Assembly (NCBI GenBank): GCA_945900935.1
Contig: CAMDKT010000134.1
Span: 1-11,248 of the forward strand
Direction: 5' to 3'
DNA from: Candidatus Sulfopaludibacter sp. SbA3
GTDB lineage: Bacteria > Acidobacteriota > Terriglobia > Bryobacterales > Bryobacteraceae
Length of the DNA stretch: 11,248 bases
Under the pieces are notes generated by a model. That model worked only from the letters and a program-made list of their open reading frames with translations, did no database searches and was not told the DNA's origin. The translations under genes and the position numbers were made by a program. How positions within the stretch are numbered: position 1 is the first letter of the stretch; every line of letters starts with the position of its first letter. Of the stretch, positions 1-6,482 are shown in pieces.

Positions 1-188
1 CGCACATTTTCCAACCCCGCCGCGGCAACCAGCGCCCACCGCCATCGGCATCAGATTCGACCCGTCTCCGCAGCCAATCTCCAACCAAGCGGCGGCGGCT
101 CCATACCTGGCAGCATCGCCGTAGTCGCCAAACGGAGAGGATGGCTCTGCTGGTAGCTGCGCGAAGGATATCTGACGCTATCGTAATC
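1..188 (-). pseudogene. Remnant of a SAM-dependent methyltransferase (regulatory-domain family), start lost, frameshifted, cut by left edge
   Basis: On the minus strand, positions 188 down to about 87 read DYDSVRYPSRSYQQSHP followed by LRLATTAMLPGMEPPPL. This is the typical N-terminus of methyltransferases that carry a methyltransferase regulatory domain. The reading then jumps frame at about 85-95 into LEIGCGDGSNLMPMA (84 to 40), which is the glycine-rich SAM-binding motif I. At about 33 it returns to the first frame with ALVAAAGLENVR. In intact relatives some 20-30 residues, including the acidic 'GID' strand, lie between those last two blocks, so an internal deletion is likely. The remnant is in the same frame as the dehydratase upstream and begins about five codons after that gene's TAG at 201-203. 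No ATG, GTG or TTG stands before the homologous part. I infer a dead gene. The rest lies outside the window. A sequencing error could explain one shift but not the missing start as well. Confidence 0.7.
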
Positions 189-200
189 GGACGCCCCCCA

Positions 201-1250
201 CTACCCCACTTCCTCATTCGCCCGTCGCAACAACCCCCGCATTTGCGCGATACAATACGCCACCCCCGCCCGCCGCATCCCCTTATCCCCAACAAACTCT
301 GGAACATGGTCCGGCACAATCGACCCATTAAACCGAACCTGCCGCAGCGCTTTCATCACCGCGTACATGTCCATATATCCATCCTCCGGAAACGTCTCGT
401 GGAATCGCGGCAGCGGCGACGACACATTCCGGTAATGCACATCCACAATCTTCCCGCGCCCGCCAAAATCCTTAATCATCCCAAACACATCTTTGCCCAT
501 CTGCGTCCCGCCCTCGCTCCACGTCCCCACGCAAAACGTCAGCCCCCAGTGCTTCGAACTCCCCGCAATCTTCTCCGCCCGCGCATAGCCGTCATAATGC
601 GTCAGCACTTTCGCCACACCGTTCATCTTCGCCAGTGGCGGATCGTCCGGATGCAATGCCAGCCGCACGTTCGCCTTCTCCGCCACTGGCAACACGGCCT
701 TCATGAAATACGTGTACGTCGCCCAGATCTCTTCCGCCGAATACTCCCGGTCAAACGCCTGCTTCTCCACTTTCTTCCGAAAATCATCCACCGAAAACTC
801 CCGCGCCCGATACCCGCGCGGCGTGTCGATGATGGCCGTTGTATACGTGTTCGCCGGATGCCAATCGTAGTTCGAAACCGGTATCCCCAACCGCCCGCAG
901 TCCCGCAAAAACTGGCAGTACGTCTCAATCACTTCATCCCGCTTGCCCTTCCCCAACTGCACGTCCAAATGCCGGTACGCATAATGAACACCCGAGAAGA
1001 TCTTCATGTTGAAACGCGCCAGCCGCTCCACCGTGGACTTCATGAACTCATACGGCGCAGCGTCCCCAAACTCAATCCGGCACCACCGGATTCCCAACTG
1101 TTGCAGGAACTGCAAGTCCTCATCGGAGAGCGACCGGATCACCATTCGATGCGACAACTTGATGTTGGCCGGATCGTACTCGTCAATCCGCGTCTTGGAA
1201 AAACCCACTGCGCCGACGAGTGGAAGGGTTAAAAAATTGCGGCGTATCAT
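201..1250 (-). CDS. Mannonate dehydratase family protein (UxuA-like), possibly exported
   Basis: 349 aa TIM-barrel protein of the UxuA/ManD family, which dehydrates D-mannonate to 2-keto-3-deoxy-D-gluconate in hexuronate breakdown. Visible family blocks are LALHPDDPP (197-205), GLTFCVGTWSE (236-246), VHYRNV (271-276), the FHETF...GYMDMYAVMKA region (about 283-302) and VPDH (312-315). H200, C240, H272 and D314 are the expected metal ligands, and H315 sits beside the last one. The N-terminus, MIRRNFLTLPLVGAVGF, resembles a short twin-arginine leader with RR-N-F-L and a hydrophobic stretch, so the enzyme may act outside the cytoplasm; the leader is short and lacks a clear AxA site. The ATG at 1248-1250 follows the TerC stop by 14 bases, with no obvious Shine-Dalgarno, which suggests coupling to the gene upstream. 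The middle part (NYDWHPANTY, about 117-126) departs from enterobacterial UxuA, so another sugar acid could be the true substrate. Confidence 0.88.
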   Translation of the reverse strand: MIRRNFLTLPLVGAVGFSKTRIDEYDPANIKLSHRMVIRSLSDEDLQFLQQLGIRWCRIEFGDAAPYEFMKSTVERLARFNMKIFSGVHYAYRHLDVQLGKGKRDEVIETYCQFLRDCGRLGIPVSNYDWHPANTYTTAIIDTPRGYRAREFSVDDFRKKVEKQAFDREYSAEEIWATYTYFMKAVLPVAEKANVRLALHPDDPPLAKMNGVAKVLTHYDGYARAEKIAGSSKHWGLTFCVGTWSEGGTQMGKDVFGMIKDFGGRGKIVDVHYRNVSSPLPRFHETFPEDGYMDMYAVMKALRQVRFNGSIVPDHVPEFVGDKGMRRAGVAYCIAQMRGLLRRANEEVG

Positions 1251-1264
1251 GCGCCGTTACGTTA

Positions 1265-1942
1265 TCACAACCCGGCCAGCCGCCGCCGCGCCAAATATTT
1301 CCCCACGCCAACCACCACCAGCGCCCCGACGATTTGCGCCCCGATTTCCACCGCCTGCGACGGATGCAGCGCACCATGCACCACCGGATCCGTGATGATC
1401 ATCTCCGCCCCCACGCGGCCCAAAATTGCCGCGCCGATCCACACAATAATCGGGAAGCGGTCCATCATCCGCGATAGCAGCGTGCTCGTAAAAATCACAA
1501 ACGGTATGCTCAACCCCAGCCCAAATAGCAGCAGCGCGAAATTCCCCTTCGACGTCGCCGCCACCGCCAAAACATTGTCCAACGACATCGTGATGTCAGC
1601 CACCAGAATGTACCAGACCGCCGACCAGAAATTGTGCGCGTGATGCCCCGTCGCCTCGTCCTCCGCCGCGTCGGTCAGCAGCTTGATCGCAATCCAAAAA
1701 ATCAACGTCCCGCCTGCCAGCTTGATCCACGGAGTCTGCAACAGTTGCGCCGCGAAAAATGTCAGCCCGATCCGCAGCACCACCGCCACCGCCGCTCCGA
1801 TTCCGATCCCCAGCTTCCGCTCTTTCGGCGTCAGCGTTTTCACCGCCATCGCGATGACAACGGCGTTGTCGCCCGCCAGCAACAGGTCAATCAATACGAT
1901 CGTCAGGATGTCAATCAGAAGTTGAAGAGTGAGTTCAGGCAT
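1265..1942 (-). CDS. TerC family integral membrane protein (YjbE type), probable metal exporter
   Basis: 225 aa inner-membrane protein made of about seven hydrophobic helices. The two TerC signature segments are clear: DLLLAGDNAVVIAMAV at 19-34 (D25, N26) and DITMSLDNVLAVAA at 116-129 (D116, D122, N123). The acidic and polar residues of these segments lie inside the membrane and are thought to bind metal. The TerC/Alx/YkoY family is linked to manganese export and to metal loading of exported proteins, and the length fits the short YjbE subgroup rather than the longer Alx subgroup. A hydrophilic loop rich in Asp, Glu and His (about 91-103, with HHAH) lies between the third and fourth helices. 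The gene sits 29 bases after the acetyltransferase stop and 14 bases before the dehydratase start, so it is the middle gene of a likely three-gene transcript. The 29-base gap is too small for a yybP-ykoY manganese riboswitch. The exact substrate cannot be read from sequence. Confidence 0.92.
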   Translation of the reverse strand: MPELTLQLLIDILTIVLIDLLLAGDNAVVIAMAVKTLTPKERKLGIGIGAAVAVVLRIGLTFFAAQLLQTPWIKLAGGTLIFWIAIKLLTDAAEDEATGHHAHNFWSAVWYILVADITMSLDNVLAVAATSKGNFALLLFGLGLSIPFVIFTSTLLSRMMDRFPIIVWIGAAILGRVGAEMIITDPVVHGALHPSQAVEIGAQIVGALVVVGVGKYLARRRLAGL

Positions 1943-1971
1943 ATCCAGGGCAGTAGGTTGAACATACCATC

Positions 1972-2418
1972 CTACCGCGCCGCTTCAAACATTCGGTAAA
2001 CCGTCTCGCTCATCCCGCATCGCCGGTACGTCGCCTGCGCCGTCTCGTTATGCGCCTCCACGTACAATCGCAATCCGCACACCCCGCCCCGCTCCCGCGC
2101 CATCGCCTCCACCGAAGCATACAGCGCCTTAAACGCCCCCCGCCCACGCAGTTCCGGAACCGTATAAACACTCTGTATCCACCAGAAAACCCCATTCCGC
2201 CAATCGGACCACTCATACGTGATCATCATCTGCCCAGCCCGCTCCCCCTCCACTTCCGCAATTAAATAAAAGCCCCGTCCCGCATCCGCGAACACCGCCT
2301 CCACTCCCGCTCGCAGCCGCGCGCGGTCCAACTCCAGACTCTCCGTCTCCATCGCCATCCGCGCGTTCCCGTCCACCAGGAACTCCACATCGGTCAATTC
2401 TGCCGCTCGCACCGTCAT
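1972..2418 (-). CDS. GNAT family N-acetyltransferase
   Basis: 148 aa single-domain GNAT fold, transferring an acetyl group from acetyl-CoA to an unknown amine. The core is WWIQSVYTVPELRGRGA (about 79-95): strand beta4 followed by the CoA pyrophosphate loop R91-G-R-G-A95 and helix alpha3. The second half, VEAHNETAQATYRRCGM (about 120-136), is the usual GNAT motif B. The segment SDWRNGVFWWIQSVY is shared by a well-populated bacterial subfamily annotated only as GNAT. I chose the ATG at 2416-2418 because a near-perfect Shine-Dalgarno lies eight bases before it; the GTG at 2427 and ATG at 2424 lie inside that ribosome-binding site. It is the first gene of the minus-strand cluster and is divergent from the broken methyltransferase, with only 35 bases between the two start codons. 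Its target cannot be deduced. Confidence 0.9.
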   Translation of the reverse strand: MTVRAAELTDVEFLVDGNARMAMETESLELDRARLRAGVEAVFADAGRGFYLIAEVEGERAGQMMITYEWSDWRNGVFWWIQSVYTVPELRGRGAFKALYASVEAMARERGGVCGLRLYVEAHNETAQATYRRCGMSETVYRMFEAAR

Positions 2419-2422
2419 AATC

Positions 2423-2431
2423 ATCACCTCC
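2423..2431 (-). promoter_or_regulatory. Strong Shine-Dalgarno for the GNAT gene
   Basis: The minus strand reads GGAGGTGAT, complementary to the 3' end of 16S rRNA over nine bases. It ends four bases before the ATG at 2418, and its GGAGG core is eight bases from it. It settles the start of the acetyltransferase and excludes the upstream GTG and ATG, which are part of the site. It is the best ribosome-binding site on the minus strand of this window. Confidence 0.75.
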
Positions 2432-2453
2432 AGTTACAATACACTCCAGCACA

Positions 2454-3743
2454 ATGCTCGATCCCGGCGAAATTTCCTACGGCGACATCACCTTCCAAGA
2501 CTCCCATCCCGGAATCATCGCCGCCCTGGCCTCACTCAAGGGCCTCGCCCCGCCGGCCGTCGAGAACTGCCGTGTCCTCGAACTCGGCTGCGGCACCGGC
2601 TTCAACCTGCTCGCGATGAGCCAACCATCCCCGGCGGCCGTTTCACAGGCATCGATTACAGCCCCGCCCATATCCATCGCGCCAACACCGTCGCCATCGC
2701 CATCGGAGCTCGAAATGTCCAATTTCACTGCCTCTCCATCGACGATTATCACGCGCCCGCAAACTCTTTCGATTACATCATCGCCCACGGCGTCTACTCC
2801 TGGGTCCCGCCCAAAACCCGCGACGCCATTCTCGCCATCATCCAGCAAACGCTCTCCCCCCGCGGCCTTGCCTACGTCAGCTACAACACCCATCCCGGCT
2901 GGCATTTGCGCAACCTCGTCCGCGACGGCCTTCGCTACTGCGGCAGCCCCGCCAAGCTCGATCAACTCACAGCATCGCTCATCAGGCCCGAGTCGTCATA
3001 CGCCCGCGCTATCCGCGCCGAATGGGCCAAGGCCCGCGAGCAACCCGATTACTACCTCGCCCACGAATACCTTGTCCCAAACTGCGATCCCGTCTACTTC
3101 CACGAATTCCTCCGCCACGCGGAAAAACACCAACTCCAGTTCGCCGCCGAAGCCCGTTTCTTCGCCAACTCCTTCGCCCAAATCGAAACCATCCAAGGCC
3201 AACTTGGCCCCGATCCCCTCCAGCGCGAACAGCACCTCGATTGGCTCGTTGGCCGCTACTTCCGTCAGTCCCTGCTCTGCCATGCCGGCCTGGAACTCAT
3301 CACCGATCCCGATCCACAAACCATTCTCGACTTAAACATTGCCCGAACCGCCGAAAACCCCGATGAGACAAAAGACGAGCTGTTCCAGATTGTGCTCAGT
3401 CAACTGGATAAAGCCGGCGTCATCCCCGCCCAAAACCTCGAACTCCCCGGAATGCCAGCCGTCTTCCTCGCCGCCGTTCTCTGGAGCGGCTGGCGCGACG
3501 GTCTCTGGGCAATCCGCGCCGACACGCCCGCCACGACCCCCAACGTCTCCGCCAACCCCATCCGCCTGCCCGCTGGCCCGTCTCCAGGCCTCCGCCGGCC
3601 CCAGTTGCACCAACCGGCACCACCGCTCCGTTGTCCTCTCCCCCGAGGAACAACAACTCCTCGTGACTCTCGACGGAACTCCCAACAACAATCCATTGTT
3701 GCCGCGCCTCGCCGCTCTCGCCTTCCTTATGCAGCGTGACTAG
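2454..3743 (+). pseudogene. SAM-dependent methyltransferase with methyltransferase regulatory domain, broken by two compensating 1-nt indels
   Basis: The gene must be read in three pieces. From the ATG at 2454 the first 57 codons give ISYGDITFQDSHPG and VLELGCGTGFNLLAM (motif I, residues 41-55). One base then appears to be missing at about 2622-2626, after ATG-AGC-CAA. The next frame continues with RFTGIDYSPAHIHRA (acidic end of beta2), FDYIIAHGVYSWVP (motif for beta4) and the regulatory domain, with QPDYYLAHEYLVP and ELPGMPAVFLAAVLW. At about 3562-3563 one C is extra. Removing it gives SANPIACPLARLQASAG, and the original frame runs on to ...LLPRLAALAFLMQRD and TAG at 3741-3743. The repaired product is about 429 aa, somewhat shorter than many relatives of about 500. 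Apart from the two indels the gene is well preserved, with normal codon use, so decay is recent or the indels are assembly errors. No clear Shine-Dalgarno precedes the ATG; TACAAT at 2435-2440 is only a weak -10 candidate. The methylated target is unknown. Confidence 0.85.
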
Positions 3744-3812
3744 ATAACCTTTACATCCGTGGCCCCATTGCGTTACCAGCACCATGTCGCCCAAAGAGTT
3801 CAGGTATGTGTT

Positions 3813-3907
3813 ATCGGCGTTCATCAATGTTCATCGGCGGCCCGCCAGAACTGACCGCCGGAGACCATAAAAACTATGGCCGCCGATGAAAGCCGATAAA
3901 CGCCGAT
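3813..3907. repeat. Large imperfect inverted repeat (REP/MITE-like), possible bidirectional terminator
   Basis: Arms 3813-3842 and 3878-3907 are inverted copies that match at 25 of 30 positions, around a 35-base spacer. Within the left arm GTTCATC occurs twice ten bases apart (3819-3825, 3829-3835) and ATCGGCG occurs twice (3813-3819, 3833-3839). A small perfect hairpin, CCATA-AAAAC-TATGG (3865-3879), overlaps the inner end of the right arm. The element fills the gap between two convergent genes, the methyltransferase ending at 3743 and the receptor ending at 3966. This is a usual home for REP or MITE elements and for two-way terminators. No T-run directly follows either side; the nearest T-rich stretch is 3946-3956. 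From memory, short units of the GCGTTCATC-GGCGG type are scattered in many environmental genomes; I cannot check that here. Confidence 0.65.
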
Positions 3908-3965
3908 TTCGGGGAACCCCCAACGACAAATGCAAAGTTGTAAATGTTCTTTTCTTATGCCTTCC

Positions 3966-6398
3966 TCACGCCCCCCGCCCCAGCCACCGGATCCGGGCAT
4001 TGAACGACCGTCCCGTCCCGCCATAAAACCGCACGGATTGGCCAGGGATGATAAACGGGTTCATCGAGTCCGGATTGATTCGGTTACTCAAATTGTTCGC
4101 TCCGAATCGCCATGCCCACCGATTACCGCGATACACAAACCGCCGTTCCAAATGCAGATTCATTTCAAAAAACAGCGGGAACCGCTGCGCGTTTACCTTG
4201 CCAACAATCCGCCCGTCTTCATTCTGCGTGCTGTACGGGAACCCGCTCCGGCTATCCAAAAAACACGCCACCGCCCAATTCTTCCGAGGTAGGGGCAAAT
4301 ACGCCCATCCCATAAACCGATGCGGAGAATCCCACGGCATCGGCCCCGCATTGTCCAGGACAGTAATCGGGTCATCCTGGCTCACGTCAATCACCGAATT
4401 GGACAACGCTCGCGACCGCGTGTAACTGCCCATCCATTCATACTCCCGCCGGATGACATGCCGGACGCTCAAAGAAACGGAATCGAAGACGTCCACGCGT
4501 TCATTTCCCAACTGGTAGGTCGAATCAAGTCCTTCCGTTCCGTTCAAATCTCGATAAGTAAACGCCCGTCCCCCGCGACGACGCAGATAGTCCGTCCTCA
4601 CCGTCATACCGTTGGGCAAAGCGTGCGCCGCGCCCATCGTCCAATTTCGCGAACGCGGCCGGTCCAATCGACCGTCGCCGATCAGGAACCGCATCAACGA
4701 CGGCCCATTGCTGAGTCTGCCGTCCGGCGAATAAAAACTGGTCACCATCATTTGATCGTCGGGCCGCGTGAATATCCGTAAATTCGTCGCGTCAAACACC
4801 TGCGCGAAACCCCCGTAAAACTTCGTATCGTCCCATCCCTTCGGCGACCACGAGAACCCCATTCGCGGAGAAGCGTTCCACCGCCCCACCAGCCGGTCCC
4901 AATCCCCCCGCATCCCCATCTCAACCAGCAGCCGCGCCCGGGGCCGCCAGGAATCCTGCAGATAAACGCTTGCCTCTGCATTCGACTTCCTCACTATCCC
5001 GCTTCCCATGAAAACCGTCCGCCGCGTCCGCACCCCTGTCTCGGAATAGTTCTGGTATCCAGTCCGCCGGACGTCCTGCGAATACGACAGATAATTCCAG
5101 TCAAATCCCGCCTTCAACTGGTGCGTGCCGCCAAGGGAAAACGACGGCAAAAACGCATTCGCCAGGAACTGATCCCGGCCCCCGCGGCGAGTCCCATCCA
5201 CGAAGTGATTCCCCCGCTTGCCGTTGGCCGTATAGGACAACATTTGGTGTCCCTGCGGTATCTCCCGGCCAAAAGTCCGGTTCGAACCGTATCCAATTTC
5301 GACTAACGCCCCGCGCCGAAAATAGATCTGATCCTTGATGTGGAAAAAGTATTGATGGGATCGCCGGTCAATTGACGTTTCTATCGGATCGATCGCCGTC
5401 ATTCCTGTCCTGGGCGCGTTAAAACTGTTCAGCAGAAATCCGGCATGGACGATGTTGGATGGCGTCAGATTCACTTGCCCCGTCAACAGGTTGCTCAGCC
5501 GCATGCTCGTGTTCCTGTCCTCCCCCTTCGGCAGTTCCCGGACCACCGTCTTGATGTACTGCACATCCGAACTATTCGAAAACCACGCCCTCCCTCGGCG
5601 CAGCGGGCCCGAAATACCAAATCGCGGCGTCCAATCTCCAATCGTCCAGCCTTTGCGATTCTCGAATCCGGGAACGAAATTCGTCGCCGAATACCGGACC
5701 TTGTCGTCGCCGGAATGGGACCGCACCGCCATCGTCCCCCCCGAACCCTTTCCAAATTCAGCCGCCAGATTCCCGCTGCTCACCTCCACCGATTGCACCG
5801 ACTCCACGCTCATCCGCGAATCGAATCGACCCGTCAGCGGATCGTTCAAGTTGAAGCCGTTCAGCGTGAACAACACCTGATCCTCCGCCGCCCCATTCAC
5901 ATGCAATCCGCCCCGGGCATCGCGCACCACGCCGGGTATCGCCCTCACCGCATTCCGCAAATCATTGCTGTTGGGATACGGGATATTGAGAATCGTCTGT
6001 CCGCTCAAACTTCGCTTCGCCGTAGTCGAATCCATGTCCAACGACGCCGGCACCGCCTTCACTTCAATCGATTCATTCAGCGTCCCCGCCTCGTGTAAAA
6101 CGAACGACGCCTCCACACCAGCGGCGTCCAGCGAAACTCCGCTCATCCGCGCCGGATAATAGCTTTCCTTCTCCGCGACAATTTCGTACCGCCCCTCGCC
6201 AACCACCCGCAACAAGTACCGTCCACCCGGATCGCTGAACCCCTGGACCTGCTCTCCAACCGCAAGCTGCACCGTAATGCGCGCCCCGCCCAACGGGGAA
6301 TTGTTTGCATCGCGCACTGTACCCGATACCTGTATCTGTCCAAACGCGGCAGCGGCAAACGCCGCAGCCACGCACATGGTCGCAAGGTATGACTTCAC
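3966..6398 (-). CDS. TonB-dependent receptor, Oar-like, with N-terminal carboxypeptidase-regulatory-like domain
   Basis: 810 aa outer-membrane beta-barrel receptor that would import a ligand using TonB energy. Order of parts: signal peptide 1-20 (hydrophobic, Ala-rich, likely cut before Q21); a carboxypeptidase-regulatory-like/CNA-B type domain at about 22-105 (QVSGTVRDANNSPLGGARI and DPGGRYLLRV); a possible TonB-box-like stretch NESIEVKAVP near 108-117; a plug at about 118-230 with LFTLNGFNLNDPL and SVEVSSGNLAAEFGKGSGG; then the barrel, ending in aromatic-rich strands (SVRFYGGTGRSFNARIRWL). It is shorter than many acidobacterial relatives of about 1,000-1,200 aa, but no frameshift or gap is visible. 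The start is a GTG at 6396-6398, preceded by GGGG at 6404-6407. It gives a charged residue (K2) before the hydrophobic core, which the internal ATG at codon 8 would not. It lies 84 bases downstream of the enolase-fold dehydratase on the same strand, so a sugar acid or an oligosaccharide containing it is a reasonable guess for the ligand. Confidence 0.9.
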   Translation of the reverse strand: MKSYLATMCVAAAFAAAAFGQIQVSGTVRDANNSPLGGARITVQLAVGEQVQGFSDPGGRYLLRVVGEGRYEIVAEKESYYPARMSGVSLDAAGVEASFVLHEAGTLNESIEVKAVPASLDMDSTTAKRSLSGQTILNIPYPNSNDLRNAVRAIPGVVRDARGGLHVNGAAEDQVLFTLNGFNLNDPLTGRFDSRMSVESVQSVEVSSGNLAAEFGKGSGGTMAVRSHSGDDKVRYSATNFVPGFENRKGWTIGDWTPRFGISGPLRRGRAWFSNSSDVQYIKTVVRELPKGEDRNTSMRLSNLLTGQVNLTPSNIVHAGFLLNSFNAPRTGMTAIDPIETSIDRRSHQYFFHIKDQIYFRRGALVEIGYGSNRTFGREIPQGHQMLSYTANGKRGNHFVDGTRRGGRDQFLANAFLPSFSLGGTHQLKAGFDWNYLSYSQDVRRTGYQNYSETGVRTRRTVFMGSGIVRKSNAEASVYLQDSWRPRARLLVEMGMRGDWDRLVGRWNASPRMGFSWSPKGWDDTKFYGGFAQVFDATNLRIFTRPDDQMMVTSFYSPDGRLSNGPSLMRFLIGDGRLDRPRSRNWTMGAAHALPNGMTVRTDYLRRRGGRAFTYRDLNGTEGLDSTYQLGNERVDVFDSVSLSVRHVIRREYEWMGSYTRSRALSNSVIDVSQDDPITVLDNAGPMPWDSPHRFMGWAYLPLPRKNWAVACFLDSRSGFPYSTQNEDGRIVGKVNAQRFPLFFEMNLHLERRFVYRGNRWAWRFGANNLSNRINPDSMNPFIIPGQSVRFYGGTGRSFNARIRWLGRGA

Positions 6399-6426
6399 CT
6401 ATTCCCCTTCTCGGCCAGTTATTTCT

Positions 6427-6439
6427 GTTTCTTAGAAAC
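6427..6439. promoter_or_regulatory. Perfect 13-bp palindrome upstream of the receptor gene, candidate operator
   Basis: GTTTCT-T-AGAAAC is an exact inverted repeat with one central base. It lies about 30 bases before the receptor's GTG and next to a possible -10 element. Position and symmetry suit a repressor site, but no regulator gene is in the window and the site has no second copy that I noticed. Confidence 0.35.
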
Positions 6440-6464
6440 TATGTTGACTGAGGAGTGCGGTCAA
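6438..6464 (-). promoter_or_regulatory. Possible sigma70-type promoter for the TonB-dependent receptor
   Basis: On the minus strand TTGACC (6464-6459, five of six matches to the -35 consensus) is followed after 15 bases by CATAGT (6443-6438), or after 17 bases by TAGTTT, as weak -10 candidates. The -35 is also one half of an inverted pair, TTGAC-N11-GTCAA (6444-6464), which could bind a dimeric regulator. It lies in the 84-base gap before the receptor gene, so the receptor could be expressed apart from the dehydratase upstream. Confidence 0.3.
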
Positions 6465-6482
6465 TACAGGAAATCGAGTACC

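Noticed and set aside
141..1232. Long open frame of 363 codons on the plus strand
   Set aside because: It is antisense to the mannonate dehydratase, is rich in Arg, His and Pro, and has no known motif. It arises from the strong third-position G/C bias of the real gene.
1943..1971. yybP-ykoY manganese riboswitch before the TerC gene
   Set aside because: The gap to the upstream gene is only 29 bases, far too short for that RNA.
2615..2635. Programmed ribosomal frameshift to read through the methyltransferase
   Set aside because: No slippery heptamer or downstream structure is apparent at the first shift, and a second opposite shift would be needed about 940 bases later. Two indels or sequence errors explain it better.
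2477..2965. Open frame of 162 codons on the minus strand
   Set aside because: It is antisense to the broken methyltransferase, with a low-complexity Gly/Ala/Asp/Val composition typical of shadow frames.
3813..3907. CRISPR-like repeats
   Set aside because: There are only two inverted arms with mismatches, and no regularly spaced direct repeats or cas genes.
3911..3920. GGGGAACCCC as a terminator hairpin
   Set aside because: A four-base stem with a two-base loop cannot form a stable hairpin and no T-run follows it.
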